A DNA stretch of 64,000 bases from contig NZ_SPDV01000003.1 in NCBI RefSeq assembly GCF_004564275.1, positions 118,399-182,398 of the forward strand, read 5' to 3'. Shown here piece after piece: positions 27,001 to 37,277 of this stretch. The position numbers and the translations under genes were made by a program. Positions within the stretch are counted from its first letter, which is position 1. Every line of letters starts with the position of its first letter. A model generated the notes under the pieces. That model worked only from the letters and a program-made list of their open reading frames with translations. It was not told where the DNA came from and did no database searches. The DNA comes from Sphingomonas parva (ex Maeng et al. 2020) (GTDB lineage Bacteria; Pseudomonadota; Alphaproteobacteria; Sphingomonadales; Sphingomonadaceae).

Positions 27001-28686
27001 GACAAGAGCCTGATCTCGTCGGGCGGCGGGGTCTTCCCGCGCAGCCAGAAGACGATCCCGCTCTCGGCCGAGGTTCGCGAGCTGCTGGGCCTGGAAGAGG
27101 AGGAGATCGCGCCGACCGCCCTGATCACGGCCATCCTGCGTGCGCCGGTCGATCTCCTGTGGTTCGGCGGCATCGGCACCTACATTCGGGCCCGCTCGGA
27201 GAGCAACGCCGAGGTCGGCGATCCCGCCAACGACCCGATCCGGGTCACCGGTGCCGAGATCCGCGCCAAGGCGATCGGCGAGGGCGCCAATCTGGGCGTC
27301 ACCCAAGCGGGCCGGATCGAGTTTTCTCAGGCCGGCGGGCGAATCAACACCGACTTCATCGACAATTCGGCGGGCGTCGACTGCTCGGACAACGAGGTCA
27401 ACATCAAGATCCCGCTCAATCGCGAGATGATCGAGGGCCGGCTCGGCTTCGAGGATCGCAACGCCCTGCTTGCCGAGATGACCGACGAGGTCGGCGCTAT
27501 CGTTCTCGAAGACAATCGGCTGCAGACGCTCGCGCTTTCGATCGCGGAGCGCGGCGGCGCGACCGATCTGCCGCCGCTGATCCGAGCGATCGAGATCCTC
27601 GAGGAGAGCGGCCGGCTCAATCGCGCCGTGGAGGGCCTGCAGTCGAACGAGGAGTTGATGCGCCGGGCTCAGGAAGATCGGGGCCTCACCCGTCCCGAGC
27701 TCGCCGTTCTGCTGTCGAGCTCGAAGATGGCCCTGCAGGCCGCGCTCGAAGCAGGCAAGATCACCGAGGATCCGACGCTGACCCCGGAGCTGCTCGCGGC
27801 CTTCCCGGCGACGATGCAGGAGCGGCATCGCGATGCAATCCTCTCGCACCGCCTGCGACGCGAGATCATCGCTACCAAGATCGCCAACCGCCTGGTCAAT
27901 CGCCTCGGCATCACTGCGGCGTTCACGCTCAGCGAAGAGGAAGGCGCGAGCTTCGGCCAGGTGGCGGCAGCCTTCGTGGCGGCCGAGCGGCTGTTCGATA
28001 TGCATTCGCTCTGGCACGACCTGGACACGCTGCCCCTGCCCGAGCAGCTCCGGCTCGAGCTGTTCGACCAAGCGTCGCGAGCGCTCCAGCTCCATATCGC
28101 CGACATCCTCCGCAACACGCCGGCGACGGCCAAGCTCGAGGAGATCGTCGAAACGCTGAAGCCCGGCCTCGACAAGCTCAGCGCAGCGGTCGGCGATCTG
28201 CTCCGGCAGGAGGTCGCCGGCGAGGCGGCGTTCCGGCGCCAGCGTTTGGCGGAGCTCGGCGCCCCGCCGGAAATCGCAGATCGACTGGTCCGGTTGTTCG
28301 AGCTCAACGGCGCTGTCGGAATCGCGGCGCTCGGTCGGCGCCTTGGGGTCGACGAGATCGGCCTGACGAACGCCTACACGCGGCTCGGTGAGGCGCTCGG
28401 CCTCGATTGGGCACAGGGCGTCGCCAACCGTTTCCAGGCCAAGGATCAGTGGGAGCGACTGCTGACCTCCGGCCTCGCGCGTGACTTCGAGCAGCTCCGG
28501 CTCGATTTCCTGAAGCGCAAGCGCGGCGACGACCCGAGCCAGGCCGTGGAGATGTGGGTGGAGGCGCAGGGCCCGCGCATCGATCAGTTCCGGCGGCTGA
28601 TCGATCGGGCGCGCCATGCGCCAGCGACGACCTCGCCGATGCTGGCGCAGATCGCAACCCAGGCACGGGTGCTGCTCGCACGGTAG
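24025..28686 (+). CDS. gdhB: NAD-specific glutamate dehydrogenase, large 180-kDa type
   Basis: A protein of about 1553 residues from ATG 24025 (MNSESRAADEAADARILEA), preceded by GGGAG. The upstream in-frame extension is not supported. It oxidatively deaminates glutamate to 2-oxoglutarate with NAD, in a catabolic role. The N-terminal 700 residues carry ACT-like regulatory segments (GIVNDDMPFLVDSV). The catalytic domain contains RGGLRWSDRRDDFRTE, LMKAQLVKNAVIVPTGAKGG (substrate lysine) and the later GVGDMSGDVFGNGML dinucleotide region. A long helical C-terminal domain follows. Length and order fit the large bacterial GDH family. A terminator hairpin lies just downstream. Confidence 0.95.
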   Translation: MNSESRAADEAADARILEALSRALVKDALPGEIVDFSADDQDAATRFIASCAERRPPGVALVRLETLGGGVGQRRMRIGIVNDDMPFLVDSVSNTIAARGLIVHRLLHPVVCVERDSDCRLLSVEPLCDDPSRRESMMYLEVDRADARIRREVVADLHRVLADVRAAVNDWPTMQAQMRNDAALAGETEGAALLRWFADGAMTLLGYEVERPEGPASQGLGLFRIPGDPTDPGGSRDAIRYFEEGGSVPLLAKAERRASVHRRVPLDLVVVPIREGGKVVAIGVHAGLWTSQALSAPVEEVPVLRERLKQLEEQFGFDPSGHSGKALRHAVTALPHDLLISLGLDSVRELVTTAMSLADRPRPTLVLVRSILKGNMFAFVWLPRDELTTRRRLAIGEMIENASDGRISNWSVELGDGDLALIRYTLYVGADRPTPDVAALDRQLDEMVRGWEPAVEEALGAIVGPSRATRLSLGYTNDLPELYRAQTSPEEASRDILRISELERAADRDARLYRADADGPTRLRLKTYRLAGLIALSEAVPVFENFGFRVLEEFPWPLDAGRLGYIHEFVLELRDSSEAAAVLDRAALTERAIADVLEGRAENDPFNQLLVAAGLDRRDVVLFRAWFRYLRQVGLSYSMITVVEALRRAPAVTQALIALFDALHDPRQQGDRGAAVEAAEAAIRAGLAEVAGIDEDRILRLVLGVVSATLRTNAFSAAADEALAFKLESAKVPGLPAPVPWREIWVYSPRVEGIHLRGGPIARGGLRWSDRRDDFRTEILGLMKAQLVKNAVIVPTGAKGGFYPKHLPPISSRDAWLAEGTESYRIFIRALLSVTDNIVEGKIVHPQDVTVRDNDDPYFVVAADKGTATFSDVANEIALSRGFWLGDAFASGGSQGYDHKAMGITARGAWVSVQRHFAEIGIDVQSQPIRVAGVGDMSGDVFGNGMLLSKAIKLVAAFDHRHIFLDPNPDPARSWDERARLFALPRSSWEDYDKSLISSGGGVFPRSQKTIPLSAEVRELLGLEEEEIAPTALITAILRAPVDLLWFGGIGTYIRARSESNAEVGDPANDPIRVTGAEIRAKAIGEGANLGVTQAGRIEFSQAGGRINTDFIDNSAGVDCSDNEVNIKIPLNREMIEGRLGFEDRNALLAEMTDEVGAIVLEDNRLQTLALSIAERGGATDLPPLIRAIEILEESGRLNRAVEGLQSNEELMRRAQEDRGLTRPELAVLLSSSKMALQAALEAGKITEDPTLTPELLAAFPATMQERHRDAILSHRLRREIIATKIANRLVNRLGITAAFTLSEEEGASFGQVAAAFVAAERLFDMHSLWHDLDTLPLPEQLRLELFDQASRALQLHIADILRNTPATAKLEEIVETLKPGLDKLSAAVGDLLRQEVAGEAAFRRQRLAELGAPPEIADRLVRLFELNGAVGIAALGRRLGVDEIGLTNAYTRLGEALGLDWAQGVANRFQAKDQWERLLTSGLARDFEQLRLDFLKRKRGDDPSQAVEMWVEAQGPRIDQFRRLIDRARHAPATTSPMLAQIATQARVLLAR

Positions 28687-28691
28687 AACTA

Positions 28692-28721
28692 GCGGCGCCC
28701 CGTTCCGTGGCGGGGCGCCGC
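28692..28721. terminator. Bidirectional hairpin terminator after gdhB
   Basis: GCGGCGCCCCG at 28692-28702 pairs perfectly with CGGGGCGCCGC at 28711-28721 over an eight-base loop. It sits between the convergent gdhB and RHH genes, with no T-tract. Confidence 0.65.
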
Positions 28722-28728
28722 AGGACTG

Positions 28729-28956
28729 TCAGTCCTGGCTTCGCGCCCTTTCGAACAGCCAGACGCGAATGGCGCTCGCGAGATTCGCCGGATCCGAGGC
28801 TTCGACCCGCGCCGCGTCGATCCGCGCCACGAGGGCGTTGAGCGGCACACGCTCCATCTCGGCGGCGTCGCGCAGCGCGTCCCAGAACACCGGCTCGAGG
28901 CTGATCGAGGTGGCGTGCCCGGCGATCATCATCGAGCGCTTCACCGGGCCCGCCAC
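28729..28956 (-). CDS. Ribbon-helix-helix (RHH_4) DNA-binding protein
   Basis: A protein of about 75 residues with the RHH_4 pattern: VKRSMMIAGHATSISLEPVFWDAL, then NALVARIDAAR and NLASAIRVWLFERA. The family is typical of alphaproteobacteria and probably binds DNA as a dimer. The start is uncertain: GTG at 28956 (used here) or GTG at 28944. The longer frame upstream overlaps the reductase gene and is not supported. It lies 60 bases after the acetoacetyl-CoA reductase gene on the same strand. Confidence 0.75.
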   Translation of the reverse strand: MAGPVKRSMMIAGHATSISLEPVFWDALRDAAEMERVPLNALVARIDAARVEASDPANLASAIRVWLFERARSQD

Positions 28957-29015
28957 GTCGACCCCGCTCTTCTGCGCGCCATCGAAGGCACTGGCACCGG
29001 CGGCCGCGCCGCGGC

Positions 29016-29738
29016 TCAATACATGTGCTGGCCGCCGTTGATCGAAAGGGTCGATCCGGTGATGAAGCCCGCTTCCTCGCCGCACAGGAAGACGACGCCG
29101 CGGGCGATCTCCTCCGCCTTGCCGAGCCGACCGACGGGAATGCGGGCGACGATCTTCGCCAGAACGTCTTCCGGCACGGCCGCCACCATCTCCGTATCGA
29201 TATATCCCGGCGCGATCGCGTTCACGGTGACGCCGGACCGTGCGCCCTCCTGCGCCAGCGCCTTGGTGAAGCCGTGGATGCCGGATTTGGCGGCGGCGTA
29301 ATTGACCTGGCCGTATTGACCGGCCTGCCCGTTGATCGAGCCGATGTTGACGATACGCCCGAACTTGCGCGCCTGCATGCCTTCGAACACGGCCTTGGCC
29401 ATGTTGAAGCAGCCGCCGAGATTGACGTCGATGACCTCGTCCCACGCCTGACGCGTCATCCGCTTCATCGTGCCGTCGCGGGTGATGCCGGCATTGTTGA
29501 CCAGCACGTCCACCGGGCCGAGCTCGCTCTCGATCTGCTGGATCCCGCCGACACAGGCATCGAAATCCGAGACGTCCCACTTGAAGGCCCGAATCCCGGT
29601 GCGGTCGGAGAACTCCCGGGCCTTCTCGTCATTGCCCGCGTAATTGGCGGCGACGGTAACCCCCTGATCGCGCAGCGCGACGCTGATTGCCTCGCCGATT
29701 CCGCGCGTTCCACCGGTGACGACTGCAACACGTGCCAT
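29016..29738 (-). CDS. phbB: NADPH-dependent acetoacetyl-CoA reductase
   Basis: A 240-residue short-chain dehydrogenase. The cofactor motif is TGGTRGIG at 8-15, with NNAG near 81-84. The catalytic residues are Ser134, Tyr147 and Lys151. The NIGSINGQAGQYGQVNYAAAKSG stretch and the C-terminal SINGGQHMY are characteristic of PhaB/PhbB. It reduces acetoacetyl-CoA to (R)-3-hydroxybutyryl-CoA for polyhydroxybutyrate. AAGGAGAGGG precedes the ATG. phaA and phaC are not in the window, so the pathway is split. Confidence 0.92.
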   Translation of the reverse strand: MARVAVVTGGTRGIGEAISVALRDQGVTVAANYAGNDEKAREFSDRTGIRAFKWDVSDFDACVGGIQQIESELGPVDVLVNNAGITRDGTMKRMTRQAWDEVIDVNLGGCFNMAKAVFEGMQARKFGRIVNIGSINGQAGQYGQVNYAAAKSGIHGFTKALAQEGARSGVTVNAIAPGYIDTEMVAAVPEDVLAKIVARIPVGRLGKAEEIARGVVFLCGEEAGFITGSTLSINGGQHMY

Positions 29739-29761
29739 GACCCTCTCCTTTTTCTTTTTTT

Positions 29762-30769
29762 CTACGGTGTACGCACCCAGCCTTCAAGTTCACGGCCAAT
29801 GATTCGCCGGAGCATTTCCACGCCGACATTGCTGTCGTTGAGGCATGGAAGATAGGCGAAATGACTACCTCCGGCGCCGAGGAAGGTTTCACGTCCCCGG
29901 ATTGCCAGCTCCTCGAGCGTCTCAAGGCAATCCGCGGAGAAGCCTGGCGCGACGAGGGCGACCCGCGTGACGCCGCGCTCCGGCAGCCCGGCGAGCACGA
30001 CATCGGTGGCGGGCTCCAGCCATTTGGCGCGACCGAAACGCGACTGGAAGGTGACGGTGAGGTCCCGGCCAAGGCGGTCCGAAAGCAGGCGGGCGGTCTT
30101 TTGGCAGTGGCAATGATAGGGATCGCCGAGCTCGAGGGTCCGCTCCGGCATGCCGTGAAAGCTCGCCAGCACGGCCTGAGGTTCGAAATCGAGCCCCGCA
30201 AGCGCCGCTTCCACATTCTGCTTGAGCGCATCGATGTAGAGCGGGTCGTCGTGATATGGCGGCAGCGTCCGCACTGCCGGCTGCCATCGCAACCGACGCA
30301 GATGCGCAAAGGCCTCGTCGTTGGCGGTGGCGGTCGTGGCGGCGCAATATTGCGGATAGAGCGGCGCGATGAGGATGCGCTCGCATCCTTGCGCCTTCAG
30401 CGCATCGATCCGCTCCCGTATCGCGGGGCGGCCGTAGCGCATCGCATGATCGACGATCACGTCGGGGCCGAAGACGCCGGCAAGCGCCCGGGCCTGGCGC
30501 GCGGTGATGGCGGCGAGCGGGGACCCCTCCTCCGTCCAGACCTGCTGATAGGCATGGGCCGACTTGCGTGGCCGGGTGGTGAGAATGACCCCGCGCAGGA
30601 TCGGCTGCCAGACCAGCTGGGGTATCTCCACTACCCGCGGATCGGAGAGGAACTCCTTCAGGTAGAGCTTCACCGATCCGGGCTCCGGCGCATTGGGCGT
30701 GCCGAGGTTGATCAGCAGCACGCCGATCCGAGGGGTGGGGACGGGCGGATGGTCCTGCGGCGGGATCAT
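29762..30769 (-). CDS. hemH: Ferrochelatase
   Basis: A 335-residue enzyme that inserts ferrous iron into protoporphyrin IX, the last step of heme synthesis. The N-terminus GVLLINLGTPNAPEPGSVKLYL, the SFHGMPERTLELGDPYHC region with the active-site His, and the GFSADCLETLEE metal-site motif are all intact. Length is normal. Its ATG overlaps the stop of the upstream molybdopterin oxidoreductase gene (ATGA), so the two are translated together. Metabolic linkage between them is not obvious. Confidence 0.95.
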   Translation of the reverse strand: MIPPQDHPPVPTPRIGVLLINLGTPNAPEPGSVKLYLKEFLSDPRVVEIPQLVWQPILRGVILTTRPRKSAHAYQQVWTEEGSPLAAITARQARALAGVFGPDVIVDHAMRYGRPAIRERIDALKAQGCERILIAPLYPQYCAATTATANDEAFAHLRRLRWQPAVRTLPPYHDDPLYIDALKQNVEAALAGLDFEPQAVLASFHGMPERTLELGDPYHCHCQKTARLLSDRLGRDLTVTFQSRFGRAKWLEPATDVVLAGLPERGVTRVALVAPGFSADCLETLEELAIRGRETFLGAGGSHFAYLPCLNDSNVGVEMLRRIIGRELEGWVRTP

Positions 30770-32976
30770 CCTCCGATCACCAGCGGGAGCTTGCGCAGCC
30801 TGCGACCGGTCAGCGCGAACAAGGCATTGGCCATGGCAGGTGCGGCCGTGGGAACCGCGAGCTCGGTGACGCCGCCTGGCGCCTCGTCGCTGTCGATCAG
30901 CTCCACCGTCACCTCAGGGGAACGGGCCAGCCCCGGAAAGGCGAGATCGCCGAAGCCGCGCGGTGTCGGCCGTCCATGCGCGAAATCGATCGGATTGGCG
31001 CTCGCCGCGGCAATCCCGAAGATCAGCCCGCCCTCGATCTGCTGCCGGACGACATTGGGATTGACGACGCGGCCGCAATCGACCGCACTCACCGCCCGGC
31101 GCACCCGCACGCGCTGATCGCTGCCGATCTCCACCTCCATCACCGTGGCGATATAGGAGCCGAAGGCGGCGAGCAGGGCGAGGCCCATTGCGCTTCCCGG
31201 CTGTCCGCCGTCCCATTGCCCCATCGTTGCGGCGGTCTGGAGGCACCGCGCCAGCCGCGGATTGTCGCCGAGCATCTGCATCCGGAAGGAGAGCGGATCG
31301 AGACCGGCAAGCCGTGACAGCTCGTCGACGAAGCTCTCGCTGAAGAAGGTGGTGTAAGCGTGGGCGCCGGAGCGCCACAAGCCGCGCTCGATCGGGACCT
31401 CTGCAGCCGAATAATCTACCGCGACCGCGGGAATCCCGTAAGGCGGCGCGGCGCCGGCGACCGGATCCGCAAGCCCGTCGAGGATATCGCTACCGAGCCG
31501 ACGCTCCAGCTGCGGGCGCACGTCCGGGGCCGCAATCCGAGTCCGCCAGCCCGCGACCAGACCGCCGCTCCCCAGCCGCGCGGTCAGCATTCCCCGCGCC
31601 GGCGGACGAAGCGTGTCGGCCGCAGTCTCCTCCGCGCGCGACCAGACGACCTGGACCGGGCGCCTCGCCTTCATCGCCAGCACCACGGCCTGTTCGATGG
31701 CGCGGACCTCGAACTTCCGGCCGTAGCCGCCGCCGACCAGCATCGGATAGACGGTGACGTTCGCCTCCGGCAGCCCCGCAACGCGCGCCGCGGCATCGCG
31801 GGCGATGCCCGGCGCCTGGACCGGCGCCCAGATCTCCAGCAGATCTCCGCTGAGACGTACGGTCGCCGTCAGCGTCTCGAGCGGTGCATTGGCCGCGGGA
31901 CCCACGAAATAATGGCCGCGAACCACGTCGCCGCCGGCGAAGGCGGCAGCGAGGTCGCCGCGTTCGAACAGGCGCTCGCCGTCATCTTCTTCCAGGGCCT
32001 GGGAGAAGGCCGCCTCGATCCCGGCGACACTCGGCTCGGCGGCGACGCGCCACGCCGGGTTCATCGCCCGCAAAGCCCGATCGGCCGCCCACCAGTCCGT
32101 CGCCAGCGCGGCCACCCATTGCGGGCTGTCGAACAGCCGGGCAACGCCGGGAACGCGCTTCGCGGCGTCGCGATCGACACGCAGCAGACTGCCCCCAGGC
32201 GGCGCCGAACGGACCGAAGCGAAGAGCATGTCCGCCAGACGGACGTCGCCGGCGAAGCGCGCCGATCCATCCACCTTGGACGGCAGATCGAGGCGCGTCA
32301 GCGCCTGGCCGGCTAGCCGATTGTCGACGCCGCCGCGCATCAGCAAGACGTCGGGAAGCTCCTCCGCGGCCGCGGCTTCGGCGAGCTCGCCGAAGCGCAG
32401 CTTGCCGGCGTCTCCGACGACGAAGCCGCCTGCCGTGTCGAGGCTCTCCCAAGGGACATTCCATCGCGCCGCCGCAGCCTTCATCAGCAGCGCGCGCGCG
32501 CCTGCGCCTGCTTCGCGCATCACTTGCTCGAACGCCCGCACCGAGGTCGAGCCGCCGGTGACCATCGCGGCATCGCGCGCCGCGACCTCCCGCGCGCGCC
32601 AACGCCGTACGCCATCGAGGAAGCCGGACTCCGGTCCCACTGCCCGCTCCTCCGCGATCAGCTGGTTCGCGCAGAAGGGGCCGGGCGGCGCCGGCTCGAC
32701 GGCGATCGTCTCCCACGCCGCTCCCAACTCGTCGGCCAGGATCTGCGGCAGCGTCGTCCACACCCCCTGGCCGAGCTCGACCTGCGGCACGGCGACGATC
32801 ACGCGGCCGTCGCTGGCGATCTTCAGGAAGGCGTTGAACAGATGCTCGCCGGGTCCGGTGCGCAGGTTCGGCGCATAGCGGCGCGGCCAGAGCGACCAGG
32901 CCAGAAGCAGCCCCGCTCCCGCGCCGCCGCCGATCAGCAGCGTCCGGCGCGATATCCGTGGAGCATATTCAGCCAT
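30766..32976 (-). CDS. Molybdopterin-binding aldehyde/isoquinoline oxidoreductase large subunit (IorB-like), Tat-exported
   Basis: A 736-residue protein with a twin-arginine leader (SRRTLLIGGGAGAGLLLAWSL, given in part) and the xanthine-dehydrogenase-family fold. VPQVELGQGVWTTLPQILADE and MLVGGGYGRKFEVRA are cofactor-contact regions. GGVTELAVPTAAPA, near the end, carries the presumed catalytic Glu. IorB-type proteins hydroxylate heterocycles or oxidise aldehydes in the periplasm and need a small [2Fe-2S] partner. No such partner gene flanks it here. The upstream gene on the same strand is an acyl-CoA synthetase, and hemH follows with an ATGA overlap. Confidence 0.88.
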   Translation of the reverse strand: MAEYAPRISRRTLLIGGGAGAGLLLAWSLWPRRYAPNLRTGPGEHLFNAFLKIASDGRVIVAVPQVELGQGVWTTLPQILADELGAAWETIAVEPAPPGPFCANQLIAEERAVGPESGFLDGVRRWRAREVAARDAAMVTGGSTSVRAFEQVMREAGAGARALLMKAAAARWNVPWESLDTAGGFVVGDAGKLRFGELAEAAAAEELPDVLLMRGGVDNRLAGQALTRLDLPSKVDGSARFAGDVRLADMLFASVRSAPPGGSLLRVDRDAAKRVPGVARLFDSPQWVAALATDWWAADRALRAMNPAWRVAAEPSVAGIEAAFSQALEEDDGERLFERGDLAAAFAGGDVVRGHYFVGPAANAPLETLTATVRLSGDLLEIWAPVQAPGIARDAAARVAGLPEANVTVYPMLVGGGYGRKFEVRAIEQAVVLAMKARRPVQVVWSRAEETAADTLRPPARGMLTARLGSGGLVAGWRTRIAAPDVRPQLERRLGSDILDGLADPVAGAAPPYGIPAVAVDYSAAEVPIERGLWRSGAHAYTTFFSESFVDELSRLAGLDPLSFRMQMLGDNPRLARCLQTAATMGQWDGGQPGSAMGLALLAAFGSYIATVMEVEIGSDQRVRVRRAVSAVDCGRVVNPNVVRQQIEGGLIFGIAAASANPIDFAHGRPTPRGFGDLAFPGLARSPEVTVELIDSDEAPGGVTELAVPTAAPAMANALFALTGRRLRKLPLVIGG

Positions 32977-33044
32977 CGCCCGCCTGATAGAGGCCGTGTG
33001 CGCGTCTCGCTAGACGGAACAATGGCAGGCGCGACCGGCGCGTG

Positions 33045-34724
<1,680 letters not shown>

Positions 34725-34793
34725 CCGGACTCTCCTTGCTCTTTTCGTTTCCTCTCGCCCACCCTAATAGGGACGACGGACGAGGGGGAAGCC

Positions 34794-35681
34794 TTGATAG
34801 AAACGTTACTGACATCTTTGGCAACAGCGTCGTCGGACCCGATCACCTGGAACAGCCTTGGGCTCGATCCGGAGACGTCGCCGATCGCGCTGGACCTCGG
34901 CTTCTTCCAGCTGCGCTGGTATTCGCTCGCCTATCTCGCCGGCATCCTCATCGGCTGGTGGTACCTGCTGAAGATGCTCGCGCGGCCGGGCGCGCCGATG
35001 GCGCGTCGCCATGCCGACGACATGGTCTTCTACGGCACGCTGGGCGTGATCCTGGGCGGGCGGATCGGCTACGTGCTCTTCTACCGGCCCGAATTCTATC
35101 TCGCGAATCCCGGCGAGATCGTGCAGATCTGGGACGGCGGCATGTCGTTTCACGGCGGCGCCGCCGGGACCAGCCTTGCGATGTTCTACCTCGCCTGGCG
35201 CAACAAGCTGAGCGCCCTCAGGGTGCACGATTATATCGCGTGCGTGGCGCCGATCGGCCTGTTCTTTGGAAGGCTGGCCAATTTCGTCAACGGCGAGCTC
35301 TGGGGGCGCCCGACCGACGTTCCCTGGGCCATCGTCTTCCCGCACGGCGGCCCGATCCCGCGCCACCCGAGCCAGCTTTACGAGGCCGGTCTCGAGGGCC
35401 TGCTCCTGTTCGCGATCCTCAGCGTCATGTTCTGGAAGACGGACGCGCGCTACCAGCCGGGCAAGCTCGTCGGTACGTTCGTGCTCGGCTACGGCCTCTG
35501 CCGCTTCTTCGTCGAGTTCTTCCGCCAGCCCGATCAGGGCCTGGAGCATCTTTCCTGGGGGCTGACGATGGGCCAGACGCTGACCGTGCCGATGATCGTC
35601 GCCGGCCTCTATCTCGTCGTCACCGCCAAGGGACGCCGGGAGCGGGTCGAGCCGGTCGCGGGCACCGAAAGCATCGCCTGA
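34794..35681 (+). CDS. lgt: Prolipoprotein diacylglyceryl transferase
   Basis: A 295-residue inner-membrane enzyme with about seven membrane segments. It transfers diacylglycerol from phosphatidylglycerol to the lipobox cysteine of prolipoproteins. The signature [17 protein letters not shown] and the [12 protein letters not shown] region are intact, as is the active-site area MSFHGGAAG. The start is TTG at 34794, following a GAGGGGGA ribosome site. The longer upstream frame is antisense to the acyl-CoA synthetase. It is the first gene of an operon with a methyltransferase, a GNAT protein and PgeF. Confidence 0.95.
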   Translation: MIETLLTSLATASSDPITWNSLGLDPETSPIALDLGFFQLRWYSLAYLAGILIGWWYLLKMLARPGAPMARRHADDMVFYGTLGVILGGRIGYVLFYRPEFYLANPGEIVQIWDGGMSFHGGAAGTSLAMFYLAWRNKLSALRVHDYIACVAPIGLFFGRLANFVNGELWGRPTDVPWAIVFPHGGPIPRHPSQLYEAGLEGLLLFAILSVMFWKTDARYQPGKLVGTFVLGYGLCRFFVEFFRQPDQGLEHLSWGLTMGQTLTVPMIVAGLYLVVTAKGRRERVEPVAGTESIA

Positions 35682-35712
35682 CGTTCCCACCCGGCCACCG
35701 CCGGAGCGCGCC

Positions 35713-36756
35713 ATGTCTCGAACGCCCCTTGCCGATCGGCTCCGCGGCCTGATCGCGAGCGCCGGTCCTATCCCCGTCTCGCATTATATGGCCGAGGCGA
35801 ACGCGCATTATTACGCCACCCGCGATCCACTCGGCCGCGACTTCGTCACCGCGCCGGAAATCAGCCAGATGTTCGGCGAGCTGGTCGGCCTGTGGCTCGC
35901 TGACCTCTGGTCTCGCGCCGGCGGACCGGAGGCCGCTTATGCCGAGCTCGGCCCCGGCCGCGGCACGCTGGCCGCGGACGCGCTGCGGGCGATGCGCGCC
36001 GCCGCGCTCGCGCCGCCGGTGCATTTCGTCGAGACCAGCCCGAGCCTCAGGGGCGAGCAGGCCAAAAGAGTGCCCGCGGCCGTCTGGCACGACAGCGTCG
36101 CCTCTCTCCCGCTCGAGGCCCCTCTGCTGATCGTCGCCAATGAGTTTTTCGACGCGCTGCCGATCCGTCAGTTCGTCCGCGGCCGATCGGGATGGCACGA
36201 GCTGTACGTCAGCATCGAAGGCGGCCGCTTCGTCCCTGCCGCCGGGCCTGCGGTTCCGGAGAACGCCATTCCCGCGCACCTGCGCGCCGGACCGGAGGGA
36301 ACGATCGTCGAGACCTCGCCGGCGTCCGCCGCGATCGTGCGCGACATCGCGCGGGCCCTTGGACGCCAGGGCGGAGCGGCGCTGATCGTCGACTATGGCC
36401 ACGCACGAACCAGCGCCGGCGACACGCTGCAGGCCGTTGCCGCCCATAGCTATGCCGATCCCTGGACCGACCCGGGGGAGCACGACCTTACCGCCCATGT
36501 CGACTTCGAAGCGCTGGGCGCCGCCGCGCGTGCCGAGGGCGTCAACGTCTTCGGCCCCGCCGGTCAGGGCGACTGGCTGACGGCGATGGGAATCGACCTG
36601 CGTACCGAGGCGCTTTCGACAGCGGCGCCCGAGCGGGCACCGGAGATCGGCGGGGCGCGCGATCGCCTGGTCTCGCCACGCCAGATGGGCACCCTGTTCA
36701 AGGTGATGGCCCTCGTGGCAGAGGGCTGGCCCGAACCCTCCGGATTCGCACCGTGA
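35713..36756 (+). CDS. SAM-dependent methyltransferase, NDUFAF7/MidA family
   Basis: A 347-residue protein. It has the family's N-terminal PISHYMAEANAHYYATRDPLGRDFVTAPEISQMFGEL-type sequence, and a SAM motif ELGPGRGTLAADALRA. The ANEFFDALPIRQF and ALIVDYGHA regions follow. NDUFAF7 in mitochondria methylates an arginine of complex I subunit NDUFS2, so a similar protein-methylating role with respiratory complex I is plausible in alphaproteobacteria. It is 31 bases after lgt, and its stop overlaps the GNAT start. Confidence 0.9.
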   Translation: MSRTPLADRLRGLIASAGPIPVSHYMAEANAHYYATRDPLGRDFVTAPEISQMFGELVGLWLADLWSRAGGPEAAYAELGPGRGTLAADALRAMRAAALAPPVHFVETSPSLRGEQAKRVPAAVWHDSVASLPLEAPLLIVANEFFDALPIRQFVRGRSGWHELYVSIEGGRFVPAAGPAVPENAIPAHLRAGPEGTIVETSPASAAIVRDIARALGRQGGAALIVDYGHARTSAGDTLQAVAAHSYADPWTDPGEHDLTAHVDFEALGAAARAEGVNVFGPAGQGDWLTAMGIDLRTEALSTAAPERAPEIGGARDRLVSPRQMGTLFKVMALVAEGWPEPSGFAP

Positions 36757-37277
36757 CCGATCTGACCTTCCGTACCGCCGCACCCACGGACGCGCCGCTG
36801 CTCTCCCAGCTCGGCCGGAACACGTTCGTCGAGACCTTCGGCCACCTCTATCGGCCCGAGGATCTCGCCGCCTTCCTCGAGACTCATGAAGAGGCCAGAT
36901 GGGCCGCCGAGCTTGCCGATCCGGCGGTGTCGGTCCGGCTCGTCGAGGACAAGGGCGTGCCCGCCGCTTATGCCAAGGTCGGGCCGGTCAGCCTGCCGGT
37001 GGAGCCGGACGCGCCTGCCGCGGAGCTCAGGCAATTCTACATCCTCAGGCCCTGGCACGGGAGCGGCATCGCGCCGATGCTGATGAACTGGGTGATGGAC
37101 GAATCCCGCCGCCGCGGCGCCCAGGAGCTCTATCTCTCGGTCTATGTCGACAATCTCCGCGCGCGGCGCTTCTATGACCGCTACGGCTTCGAGTTCGTCG
37201 CGCCTTACGCCTTCATGGTCGGCGAGCAGGCCGATGAGGATCTGATCATGCGATTGACGCTGAGGGACGGACGATGA
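36753..37277 (+). CDS. GNAT-family N-acetyltransferase
   Basis: A 174-residue protein. The N-terminal strand is LTFRTAAPTDAPLLSQL, and motif A is LRQFYILRPWHGSGIAPMLMNWV. It ends with LYLSVYVDNLRARRFYDRYGFE. These mark the acetyl-CoA-binding GNAT fold. GTG at 36753 overlaps the methyltransferase stop. Substrate unknown. Its own stop overlaps the pgeF ATG. Confidence 0.88.
   Translation: MTDLTFRTAAPTDAPLLSQLGRNTFVETFGHLYRPEDLAAFLETHEEARWAAELADPAVSVRLVEDKGVPAAYAKVGPVSLPVEPDAPAAELRQFYILRPWHGSGIAPMLMNWVMDESRRRGAQELYLSVYVDNLRARRFYDRYGFEFVAPYAFMVGEQADEDLIMRLTLRDGR

Noticed and set aside
23608..28617. 1669-residue open frame antisense to the NAD-GDH gene
   Set aside because: Long antisense frames are expected opposite GC-rich genes. 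The forward strand encodes a clear full-length glutamate dehydrogenase, and the antisense product shows no motif.
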